64,000 nt of DNA, from positions 1-64,000 of the forward strand of contig CAZIQY010000003.1 of assembly GCA_964541605.1 (NCBI GenBank). Direction: 5' to 3'. The notes under the pieces were generated by a model that ran no database searches, was not told the DNA's origin, and saw only the letters and a list, made by a program, of their open reading frames with translations. Positions 9,368-17,478 of the stretch are shown one piece after another. This stretch comes from CAZIQY01 sp964541605. GTDB taxonomy: Bacteria > Desulfobacterota > Syntrophia > Syntrophales > UBA2185. How positions within the stretch are numbered: the stretch's first letter is position 1; every line of letters begins with the position of its first letter. A program made the position numbers and the translations under genes.

Positions 9368-9997
9368 TCATGACGCTTTTAAACCACGGATAAAAATTTC
9401 CAGACTTGTTTGTATCGTGGAACGAATCAGATCTTCTCTTCTGGATTCCGATCCTGTAAATAGATATAATGAAATAATCCCGTTAAGAAGCCCCCATACG
9501 GCATTTCTGTTTTGACGCAGGTTTATGGTTGATGGAAACTCTCCATTTTCTATGCCGAATTGGAAAATTTTTTCGATGATATCGATGGTTTTATTGGTCG
9601 TTTTGATAATATGATTCTCAACTTCTTCCGGCAGATTCCTGTGATTGGCATTGAGCATGAATGTCATCAAAATTCTGAACAGCTCCTTGTCCTTGAGAAA
9701 AAAATCCACATAAATATCGGATAGTCGAAACAGAATGGCAGAGGCGCTACTCCCATTTCCGAACAAACCGCTTACCCGTTTATGAAACTTATCGATATCC
9801 TCAAGAAGAATCTGCGTGTATATTTCATCTTTGCTTTTAAAATAGAGATAGACGGCCCCTTTGCTCAGTTCAGCTTTCTTTGCAATGCTTTCAACTGTCA
9901 CGGATTTGAAACCTCTTTCGAAGAAGAGCTTTCTGGCCGATTTGAGGATAATACCTTTTCTGACATTTTTTTCCCGTTTCCTTCTTCTTTCAAACAT
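9368..9997 (-). CDS. TetR-family transcriptional regulator of the fatty-acid oxidation operon
   Basis: A 209-residue TetR/AcrR protein. The N-terminal helix-turn-helix is canonical: SARKLFFERGFKSVTVESIA, then KAELSKGAVYLYFKSKDEIY (about residues 20-60). The C-terminal ligand-binding half resembles fatty-acid-responsive members. It is the promoter-proximal gene of the operon, 94 bp ahead of the acyl-CoA dehydrogenase. The obvious model is autorepression released by long-chain acyl-CoA, as for Bacillus FadR and Pseudomonas PsrA; that model is inference. A cluster of GTCA half-sites lies about 90-110 bp upstream of its start. Confidence 0.88.
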   Translation of the reverse strand: MFERRRKREKNVRKGIILKSARKLFFERGFKSVTVESIAKKAELSKGAVYLYFKSKDEIYTQILLEDIDKFHKRVSGLFGNGSSASAILFRLSDIYVDFFLKDKELFRILMTFMLNANHRNLPEEVENHIIKTTNKTIDIIEKIFQFGIENGEFPSTINLRQNRNAVWGLLNGIISLYLFTGSESRREDLIRSTIQTSLEIFIRGLKAS

Positions 9998-10084
9998 AAA
10001 AACAACTGATCCTCTCGTTAATCTTTAATATTAAAAAGTGCGGTTTTGCAGTTTCTTCAAGGGTCTTATCGAGGCATGAACTAT

Positions 10085-10138
10085 GGTCATTATATGACTA
10101 TTGGTCACATTTTTATACGATAACTCTGACGTTGTCAA
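10085..10138 (-). promoter_or_regulatory. Putative promoter and TetR operator for the fatty-acid oxidation operon
   Basis: At 10085-10108 the sequence has three alternating half-sites, giving two overlapping palindromes: GTCAT-TAT-ATGAC and TGAC-TATTG-GTCA. On the minus strand a TTGACA box (10138-10133) lies 15 nt from TATAAA (10117-10112). A perfect TATAAT (10094-10089) lies inside the palindrome. A repressor bound here would cover the promoter. The operator assignment rests on position and symmetry only. Confidence 0.5.
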
Positions 10139-10192
10139 GAGATTTTTTCCAACAGGGAAATAATGAACGGAGGTTCTTGCCCGGTTGAATAA

Positions 10193-12058
10193 TTACGGAT
10201 TTACTGGGGTCTTTGAGGTAACATTAATTTTGTTTAACACAGCATTCAGATTGTTATACGCTTCTCTGTAATCGGGTTTATAGTTCAATGCCTTCATAAA
10301 ATGACTGATTGCCTCATCAAACCGCCTCAGATTCGCTAACGCAAGGCCCATATTGTTATGAGCCATGGCATGCTCATGATCCAGTTGCAGTGCTTTTTCA
10401 AAATAACCCAGGGATTCGATTACTTTCCCCTGCATGGCCAGAGCAGAGCCTGTGTTGTTGTATGCATCTGCATTTTCCGGATTGATTTTCAGTGCCTCTT
10501 GAAATTGCCCTTCGGCTTCATCGTATCTTCCCATGCGGGCAAGGGCTGTCCCCAGATTGTTATGGGCCTTTTCATCATTACTCTTAATGCGCAAAGCCAA
10601 ACGATAATAAGAAATGGCTTCATCGATCTTCCCCTGAGAGGCAAGGGCAAGCCCCATATTGTTATGGGCCGCCGGGTAGTCCTTTTTTATTTGTAAAGCC
10701 ATGGCAAAATGTTTTTCCGCATCATTCGATCTGCCCTGGTTAAGCAATGCAACCCCAAGGTTGTTGTGTGCGAGCGCGTTGTTATGGGTCACTTTCAGGG
10801 TATGTTGAAAGAGAGTCACGCTGTTCCGCCAGACCTCTACCTGATGAGTGGTACAAATGATGAGAACGAACAGGATCGCTCCTGCGGATAAGAGGGACAC
10901 GACATTTTTTTTCGGCCACTTTCTGAAAATATCGGAAACACCCCAGGCAATGATGACAAACAGGCCGATTCCCGGAACATACATATATCTGTCGGCCATG
11001 GCCTGATCGCCCGCCTGTACGAATCCAATGACCGGTACCAGCGTTCCCAGATACCAGAGCCATCCAACGAGTGCATACCGATAGCGCCGGGACAGAAAGA
11101 TGACGAGACAGGATATGAGCAACAGAATCACTGCAGCTCCGGTAACCTGAAATAAACCAGAGTCTCTCGAATAGGGATAGAATCCGGCCAGATTCGCCGG
11201 CCAGAGCATTTTACCAAGATATTTTACATAGGAAATGAGGGCATGAGAAACACGATCCCCGGGAGTGAGTACATCGAAAGAAATGACAGCACCCTCATGT
11301 CTGGTCGCGAGGAACGTGAAGACGCTCATGATCAATGTCATAATAAACAAAGGAATTTTTTCAAGCACCAGCCGGTTAATATCCTGCCACGACGTCAGAC
11401 GCCGCATCGGCCAGTAATCCAGAAGCAGAAGAACAAAGGGGAGTGTGACAAGCATCGGCTTTGCCATAAGGCCTAACACAAAGGCTAAAAGAACGAGCAC
11501 ATATCTGTACCATGCGGGATGTTCAACGTAAAATACATATGCCCACATCGTCATGAGCCAGAAAAACGTGCTCAAAACATTCTTGCGTTCCGCAACCCAC
11601 GCGACGGATTCCACATTCAGAGGATGAACGGCGAACAACGCCGCAACAAAGGCGCTTTTCCAAATGTCACCGGTTGTTCGCTTCAGCAGAATATATAACA
11701 GAATGGCGTTCGCCATGTGAAAGATCAGGTTTGTCCAGTGATGGCCGCCGGCGTTTGATCTAAACAGTTGATAGTCCATCATGTGAGAAAGCCATGTCAG
11801 GGGATGCCAGTAACCTGTGTGGATATCGGTCATAGCCCAGATGAAACCCTCCCGGGACAATCCGGATCTGACATGACGGTTCTTGATAATATAGGATATG
11901 TCGTCGTAATCGATCAGGTCGAAGTACTGTATCTGCCAGTAAGCGATGAGGATGACAACCGTGAGAAACATGCCAATCAGCAGATCACAATATTTCTTGT
12001 AACCTGTGACGCCCTGAACTTCTGAACCTGCTATGATTCTCCGATCATTTTCTGTCAT
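10193..12058 (-). CDS. GT-C-like membrane protein with C-terminal TPRs (TMTC-like)
   Basis: A 621-residue integral membrane protein. About ten hydrophobic helices fill the first 400 residues, and at least five tetratricopeptide repeats (HNNLGVALLNQGR, HNNMGLALASQGK and so on) fill residues 430-610. The first loop holds an acidic DYDDISYI motif and the GYWHPLTWLSHMMDYQLF signature, with HPLNVESVAWVAERKNVLS further on. This layout is shared with eukaryotic TMTC1-4 O-mannosyltransferases and many uncharacterised deltaproteobacterial proteins. A lipid-linked sugar transferase with a periplasmic TPR domain is the likeliest role, but no bacterial member of this type is known to me to have a proven substrate. 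It follows the methyltransferase-GT2 fusion by 37 bp. Confidence 0.75.
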   Translation of the reverse strand: MTENDRRIIAGSEVQGVTGYKKYCDLLIGMFLTVVILIAYWQIQYFDLIDYDDISYIIKNRHVRSGLSREGFIWAMTDIHTGYWHPLTWLSHMMDYQLFRSNAGGHHWTNLIFHMANAILLYILLKRTTGDIWKSAFVAALFAVHPLNVESVAWVAERKNVLSTFFWLMTMWAYVFYVEHPAWYRYVLVLLAFVLGLMAKPMLVTLPFVLLLLDYWPMRRLTSWQDINRLVLEKIPLFIMTLIMSVFTFLATRHEGAVISFDVLTPGDRVSHALISYVKYLGKMLWPANLAGFYPYSRDSGLFQVTGAAVILLLISCLVIFLSRRYRYALVGWLWYLGTLVPVIGFVQAGDQAMADRYMYVPGIGLFVIIAWGVSDIFRKWPKKNVVSLLSAGAILFVLIICTTHQVEVWRNSVTLFQHTLKVTHNNALAHNNLGVALLNQGRSNDAEKHFAMALQIKKDYPAAHNNMGLALASQGKIDEAISYYRLALRIKSNDEKAHNNLGTALARMGRYDEAEGQFQEALKINPENADAYNNTGSALAMQGKVIESLGYFEKALQLDHEHAMAHNNMGLALANLRRFDEAISHFMKALNYKPDYREAYNNLNAVLNKINVTSKTPVNP

Positions 12059-12095
12059 GAGAGGCTTACAACTTATAATATTTCTTCAAGTCATG

Positions 12096-13526
12096 TTATA
12101 TGAATTTTATCCGTCGAATCGCAAACAACACCATCTTCAGCAACATCCAACCGTGCCGCCAGCGGCTGATACTGGTCGATCCGTACGTTCTTTCCCTGTA
12201 ACGGATGGGCAACTCAATAATCTTCAAATTCAATCTGGCGGCTCCGAACAGCAGATCAAAATCACCAAAGGGATCGAAATCGCCAAAATAGGATCGATTT
12301 TTTGCGATTCTTTGATAATCCTCTTTCCATAATGCTTTCGTTCCGCAAAGGGTATCCTTGATAGGCTGCCCCAATAGCCATGTGAACGCCAGGCTGAAAA
12401 ATTTATTGCCCACAAGGTTAAAAAAACGCATGGCTTCTTTCTCCATTGGATAAACAAGGCGCACGCCGTTAACGAATTCGCCCTTTCCAGAACGAAGCGC
12501 TTCATAAAAACGCGGCAAATCCTCAGGTGGGACCGTTAAATCGGCGTCGAGAATCATCAACATCTCTCCGCCCGCGTTCTCAAAACCCGTTCTTACCGCA
12601 TCACCTTTGCCGACACCTGGTTGCCTCAGCAATCTGCATTGCCTTTCCGGAAATATTCCCATAGTTTTTTCAATGGTCTCATACGTATCATCCTGAGAGT
12701 GCCCTTCAACGAAAACCAGTTCCGTTCCTCCCCCCATTTCCGGCACCCGCTTGAAAATATGAGGGATGTTTCCCGCTTCATTCCGGGCAGGCACGATGAC
12801 GGACACCCGTGGCTCCTTCATTTTTACATCACGATCAGGCTTTGGCCTCACAACAATAATATGCGACAGTGCCAGAATCTTAAAGGGCCATATCTTGGCG
12901 ACAAGATGATTCATCAGTTTATCTACCCAAGGGGTCCGCAGGGGCCAGATGATTTCTTCCCAGTGTCTGATCAGTTCAAGACCGGCAAGGTTCAACAATC
13001 CCTCGATATCTTCCACGGTAAGCCAGTTTTGCAGCAATGCCGGCTTCGCAAGCCCCAAACGCCGAACAATGGAGAGCGGCAATTCCCACATCCGGCTATA
13101 GGTATTGATGATGATCTTCGTGCGGCTAGTGGCGATTTTCATCACCTGTTCGAAGGTTCGCTGGACATCCCAGAGATCATTCACCAGGTCTGACAGGATG
13201 ATATAATCAAACTTCTCTTTAATATCTATGTCGTGTGCATCCGCCTGGATAAATTTAAGATCAGGATGGCGTTTACTCGCACGCTGAATCATCTCCGGGG
13301 AAAAATCGACGCCAACGCCATAACCGGGCTTAAGTGCAGCCAGCAGGTCCCCTTTCGCACACCCGATTTCTATCACCCGCTGCCCGGGTGGAATGAGAAA
13401 CCGGAACACCTCTGCGATGCGACCGTGGTAATAGTCACCGAATCCTTCCCATGAATCCATCCTGCGGGCGACAGAATCCCAGTGTTGGATTCTTGTCTTC
13501 TGATAATTGAATTGCTCAACGTCCAT
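12096..13526 (-). CDS. Fusion protein: SAM methyltransferase + family 2 glycosyltransferase
   Basis: A 476-residue two-domain protein. Residues 35-230 are a class I SAM-dependent methyltransferase with motif I VIEIGCAKGD at 51-60 and VGVDFS at 71-76. Residues 240-476 are a GT-A family 2 transferase beginning VSVIVPARNEAGN, with the donor-binding DADLTV at about 327-332 and a C-terminal polyprenyl-phosphate sugar synthase-like region (GDFDPFGDFDLLF, LPIRYRERTYG). Members of that branch (DPM1/Ppm1-like) charge a polyprenyl phosphate with a sugar. It lies between two GT-C/TPR genes on the same strand, so it may supply their donor. What the methyltransferase half modifies is unknown. The two domains are in one uninterrupted frame. 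Confidence 0.82.
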   Translation of the reverse strand: MDVEQFNYQKTRIQHWDSVARRMDSWEGFGDYYHGRIAEVFRFLIPPGQRVIEIGCAKGDLLAALKPGYGVGVDFSPEMIQRASKRHPDLKFIQADAHDIDIKEKFDYIILSDLVNDLWDVQRTFEQVMKIATSRTKIIINTYSRMWELPLSIVRRLGLAKPALLQNWLTVEDIEGLLNLAGLELIRHWEEIIWPLRTPWVDKLMNHLVAKIWPFKILALSHIIVVRPKPDRDVKMKEPRVSVIVPARNEAGNIPHIFKRVPEMGGGTELVFVEGHSQDDTYETIEKTMGIFPERQCRLLRQPGVGKGDAVRTGFENAGGEMLMILDADLTVPPEDLPRFYEALRSGKGEFVNGVRLVYPMEKEAMRFFNLVGNKFFSLAFTWLLGQPIKDTLCGTKALWKEDYQRIAKNRSYFGDFDPFGDFDLLFGAARLNLKIIELPIRYRERTYGSTSISRWRHGWMLLKMVLFAIRRIKFI

Positions 13527-13594
13527 AGTGAATCATAACCATAATGAAATTATACGTTTTTAAATTTTTCAAAGGTCTTAGAAAAAATCATGCC

Positions 13595-15340
13595 CTACGG
13601 GCGGGCAGTTTCGATTTTATACGTCCTTAAAATAAAATTCAAAGAATTGCAGGCGTCGGTGTGATCCGGTTTGATCCTCAGGGCTTCCCTGAAGTGATAA
13701 ATAGCCGTATCGAAATGCTGCTGTTTCGCAAGGACTATACCGAGATTATTGTGAACGTCTGCATCGTTCGGCTTGATCTTCAATGCTTCCCTGTAATGAT
13801 AGGCGGCCTCGTCCAGCTTCCCCTGAGCGGTCAGCGCATTGGCTATGTTGTTATGCGTCTTTTCGTTATCCGGCCTGTATTTGAGCGCTTTTTGATAATA
13901 GAATACGGCTTCCTCCTGTCTTCCATGGAGAGCCATCACATAACCCATGTTGTTAAAGGCATCGGCATAATCCGGTTTAATCCGCGATGATTTTTCAAAA
14001 CAGGCCATGGCTTCATTCCATCTCCCCTGCTGGAAAAAAGCGCCGCCGAGATTGTTATACATGATATAGTTTCTTTCTGTCACGCGAATTGCGTGCTGAA
14101 AGAGGGTGATGCTGTCCCGCCAGTATTGAACCTGGTGCCATGAAGAAACCGCAAGGATGGATAAAGCAATCCCCCACGATATGAAAAACCCCCCCCTTCC
14201 ATATCTCCACCCACTTAAGATATGGCTTCCTTCCCACGCCATGATCACAAACAGGCCGATGAGGGGAATATAGGTGTAGCGGTCTGCCATGGCGTGTCCC
14301 CCTATTTGTACCAGTCCGATTACGGGAACAAGCGTCAGAACATACCAGAACCATCCGGTGAACAGAAAGGGATATCGCTTGATGTTGTAAAAAACAAAAA
14401 TCGTTGTCAACGCAAGGACGGCCCCGGACAAGACCACCTGCCACCACGGCAACATGCCCAAATGCGGATATAATATCGCTAAGTTGTTCGGCCACAGCGT
14501 TTTCCAGACATAACCCGCATACGAAACGATCGCATTTGCGGCGCGCACTTCAAAAGGAAACACCTCAAGGGACTTCAGCGCCCCGATTTTCCCCTCTGTA
14601 TAGAAGGTCAAACCTGTCAGCCCTGCTGCCAGGATAAAAAGGGGAATCTTCTCTACGATGAGACGGAGAAGAGAGACTTCCGCAAATTTCACCGTGTCCA
14701 TGTAATGATAAAAGCGTGTCGGAAAACGCCTTAAAGGCCAATAGTCGAGGAGCAACAGAACGACGGGCAACGTCACCACCATGGGCTTTGACATTAAACC
14801 CAGGACATAAAAAGAGACCACCACGAGATAACGGCATGTCCCCGGACGTTCCGCATAATACACATACGCCAGCATCGTAAGGAACCAGAAAACGGTGCTC
14901 AATACATCTTTCCGCTGTGAAATCCAGGCAACGGATTCCACATGCAACGGATGCAGGGCAAACAGGGCCGCAATGAGAGCGCTCATCCAGGTTGCATGTG
15001 TCATTCGAAAAAAGACCAGAAATATCAGAACCGTATTGGCCATGTGCAACAGGACATTTGTCCAGTGATACCCCCCGGCGTTCAATCCGTACATCTGATA
15101 ATCCAGCATCAGCGACAACCAGGTCAGGGGATGCCAGAAGCCCGCATCCGTGGCCGTCAATGCCCAGGAAATACCCTCCCGGCTCAGCCCTTTCTGAACA
15201 TGTTCGTTTTCGGTTACGTACAGATTGTCATCATAAAGGATAAAACCGTAATCCTGCACCTGCCAGAACAGCACCAGGACAGACAGGGACAGCAACAGAC
15301 AAATGAGCAATACCTTGTATTTTCTAAAAAGGTCATTCAT
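13595..15340 (-). CDS. GT-C-like membrane protein with C-terminal TPRs (TMTC-like)
   Basis: A paralogue of the gene at 10193-12058. It has a hydrophobic multi-helix domain with LYDDNLYVTENEHVQKGLS, GFWHPLTWLSLMLDYQMYG and HPLHVESVAWISQRKDVLS, followed by four full TPRs (YNNLGGAFFQQGR, FNNMGYVMALHGR, HNNIANALTAQGK, HNNLGIVLAKQQH) and a partial fifth. I chose the ATG at 15340 (MNDLFRKYK). An upstream in-frame ATG at 15421 would overlap the preceding methyltransferase by 68 bp and add 27 non-membrane residues, whereas 15340 leaves a 13-bp gap. The product is 581 residues. Glycosyl transfer onto a periplasmic acceptor is inferred from fold only. Confidence 0.75.
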   Translation of the reverse strand: MNDLFRKYKVLLICLLLSLSVLVLFWQVQDYGFILYDDNLYVTENEHVQKGLSREGISWALTATDAGFWHPLTWLSLMLDYQMYGLNAGGYHWTNVLLHMANTVLIFLVFFRMTHATWMSALIAALFALHPLHVESVAWISQRKDVLSTVFWFLTMLAYVYYAERPGTCRYLVVVSFYVLGLMSKPMVVTLPVVLLLLDYWPLRRFPTRFYHYMDTVKFAEVSLLRLIVEKIPLFILAAGLTGLTFYTEGKIGALKSLEVFPFEVRAANAIVSYAGYVWKTLWPNNLAILYPHLGMLPWWQVVLSGAVLALTTIFVFYNIKRYPFLFTGWFWYVLTLVPVIGLVQIGGHAMADRYTYIPLIGLFVIMAWEGSHILSGWRYGRGGFFISWGIALSILAVSSWHQVQYWRDSITLFQHAIRVTERNYIMYNNLGGAFFQQGRWNEAMACFEKSSRIKPDYADAFNNMGYVMALHGRQEEAVFYYQKALKYRPDNEKTHNNIANALTAQGKLDEAAYHYREALKIKPNDADVHNNLGIVLAKQQHFDTAIYHFREALRIKPDHTDACNSLNFILRTYKIETARP

Positions 15341-15353
15341 GCGAAATATAACC

Positions 15354-16100
15354 TTACCCCGGCCGATGACAGCGGATATGCAAGGATCCGGCAAACTCCC
15401 GAATGACGGGCAGTTTTTCAAGGGTTCGACCTGCCCTCGCTACGATATCGATCAGTGAAGCGGGGGTTGCCGGATGAAGCCAGTCACAGGGCAATATCCT
15501 CACGCCCGCAAACCCCGCTTTCAGCAAGAGATCGCGAAGCCGCCAGCGGAAAAAGGCAGTTTCATCGGGAGAATCTCCCATTCGCGCTTTAATCAGGGGA
15601 ACATTTTTCTGAACCATGATCTGGGGGTTGAGCATGTTCGGTTCGGCAAAACTCATGATGCCGCCAGGTTTCAAGAGTTCATATATTTTTGCAAGCGCTT
15701 CTTGAATATCGAGGTGGTGAAGGACAGACGATCCGATAACGGCATCAAACGGTCCATCGACATTGCAATCTTCAAACCTCTTCTGAAGGAAGATGACCTG
15801 GTTGTCCGGCAAGCCGCGGGATCTCGCTATTTCGATCAGATCATGCGAAATATCCACTGCCACGATACGGGCGCCGCTTAACGCAAACATTTCAGTAAAC
15901 ATCCCCGTGCCGCAACCGATCTCCAGTATTGACCGCCCCGGGCCGAGATTAGCGCTTGCAGAAATCCATTCCGCACGCCTCAGCGCCCTTACCCGGCCCG
16001 CCGGTGTTTTCCAGCCCCATATGCTCTCCGGATCCCTGTCTGCGATCATCTTGCCGTGAATGACTTCACGTTCGGCCTTTATCGATGTTTTTTCTCCCAT
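15354..16100 (-). CDS. Class I SAM-dependent methyltransferase
   Basis: A 248-residue methyltransferase with motif I ILEIGCGTGMFTE near residues 58-70, a post-I acidic residue in IVAVDIS, motif II around DAVIGSSVLHHL, and motif III LKPGGIMSFAEPN. It belongs to the broad Methyltransf_11/25 group, common in O-antigen and capsule clusters. It is the first gene of the minus-strand run that continues into two GT-C/TPR genes and the methyltransferase-GT2 fusion. The acceptor could be a sugar hydroxyl or a lipid-linked intermediate; sequence alone does not decide. A 276-bp region separates it from the divergent glycosyltransferase gene and should contain both promoters. Confidence 0.8.
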   Translation of the reverse strand: MGEKTSIKAEREVIHGKMIADRDPESIWGWKTPAGRVRALRRAEWISASANLGPGRSILEIGCGTGMFTEMFALSGARIVAVDISHDLIEIARSRGLPDNQVIFLQKRFEDCNVDGPFDAVIGSSVLHHLDIQEALAKIYELLKPGGIMSFAEPNMLNPQIMVQKNVPLIKARMGDSPDETAFFRWRLRDLLLKAGFAGVRILPCDWLHPATPASLIDIVARAGRTLEKLPVIREFAGSLHIRCHRPG

Positions 16101-16376
16101 CCGGTCAGCCTCGAATCACAAAAAACTCTCAATCATAAAAACAAAGATTCACGGAAAAGGGTACAAATACACCCGTCCGTGTCTTCCGGACAACCTCCCG
16201 GTTCATATAAATCGCAGCTCTCTCGCCTATGAGTCTCTATTACTATAGAAGAATACTAAATTATTCGCCTGCGGGCGAGGTTTTTTCTTCCTCTTTTGTT
16301 GCTTGACCTTGCACTACCGATTATATATATACACCATATTCATGAAAATAATGTTGTTTTCAGGAGCGCCCGGTAT

Positions 16377-17474
16377 ATGCTTAACAACAAGACCGTTGCG
16401 GTTGTCGTTCCGGCCTATAATGAAGAAAAACAGATTCTGCAGGTTATCTCCACCATGCCCGATTTTGTTGATCGTATTGTGGTGATCAATGATTTCTCAA
16501 CAGACAGAACGGGGGAGATTGTCTTAGATTATATAAAAACCCAGCCGTCAACCGGCGACGTTCTGGTTGTAAGGAACAGACCTGAACAGACGAAATACAA
16601 TCAGGCGGAAATCGTTCTCCATGAAATGGCGGAAAAAGAGCTGCAATACTATATCCCCGCCGAGGTGGCGAATGAAAAGCCTGAATCGGACAGGATCATC
16701 TTGATGAACCATTTGACCAACGGGGGCGTGGGCGCGGCCATTGCACGGGGTTACAAGTGGTGCCTCGATCACCATATTGACTGTATCGCCGTCATGGCGG
16801 GCGACGGGCAGATGGATCCTTCGGAATTGGAATCGATCTGCAGGCCCGTCATTGATGAAGGCATCGATTATGTGAAAGGCAACCGTTTGATACACCGAAG
16901 CGCCTGGCTTGTGATGCCGAAAACGCGGTTTATCGGCAACTCGATCCTCTCCATCCTGACAAAGATTGCATCCGGATACTGGCATGTCTCGGACACACAG
17001 TGCGGATATACCGCCATATCTTTGAATGCCTTACGGGCGGTAAGAATCCACGACATCTATCGCAGCTACGGTATGCCGAACGACCTTCTAGTGAAACTGA
17101 ACATTGCCTTCTGTACCATAAAAGAGGTGGGGATCAAGCCCATCTACAACATAGGAGAAGTGTCAAAAATGAAGGTCGTCAGGGTTATTCCCAAAATTTC
17201 CTGGCTGCTGTTCAAATCCTTCTTCAAGCGGTTATGGATCAAGTATCTCATCAAGGATTTTCATCCCCTTTTTCTCCTGTATCACTTTGCGTTCATTCTA
17301 GGCATCATTACGATTCCGTATATGATGAAGATCGGCAATATTGTGCTCTTTACCAGCGACAATGTCTCGCCCCTTACAATGCTGGCCTTTGTGTTCCTCT
17401 TCATCAGCGCATTCCAATCCCTGCTTTTTGCCATGTGGATGGACATTCAAGACAATGAAAGGCTGTATAAATAA
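16377..17474 (+). CDS. Family 2 glycosyltransferase with C-terminal membrane helices
   Basis: A 365-residue GT-A glycosyltransferase. The N-terminus reads VAVVVPAYNEEKQI, followed by INDFSTDRTGEIV, MAGDGQMDP (donor/metal site) and the DTQCGYTAI motif typical of polyprenyl-phosphate sugar transferases. Two hydrophobic helices end the protein (LYHFAFILGIITIPYMMKIG and the FVFLFISAFQSLLF region). I chose the ATG at 16377 because it has an AGGAG site at 16362-16366 and begins exactly at the conserved domain. It starts the plus-strand run leading into the nucleotide-sugar genes, 4 bp before the fused oxidoreductase-acyltransferase. A membrane-anchored enzyme making a lipid-linked sugar is the best guess. 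Confidence 0.85.
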   Translation: MLNNKTVAVVVPAYNEEKQILQVISTMPDFVDRIVVINDFSTDRTGEIVLDYIKTQPSTGDVLVVRNRPEQTKYNQAEIVLHEMAEKELQYYIPAEVANEKPESDRIILMNHLTNGGVGAAIARGYKWCLDHHIDCIAVMAGDGQMDPSELESICRPVIDEGIDYVKGNRLIHRSAWLVMPKTRFIGNSILSILTKIASGYWHVSDTQCGYTAISLNALRAVRIHDIYRSYGMPNDLLVKLNIAFCTIKEVGIKPIYNIGEVSKMKVVRVIPKISWLLFKSFFKRLWIKYLIKDFHPLFLLYHFAFILGIITIPYMMKIGNIVLFTSDNVSPLTMLAFVFLFISAFQSLLFAMWMDIQDNERLYK

Positions 17475-17478
17475 ACAG

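Noticed and set aside
15340..15421. Start at 15421 for the second TPR membrane gene
   Set aside because: It would overlap the methyltransferase gene by 68 bp and add a non-hydrophobic leader; the ATG at 15340 fits the family start.
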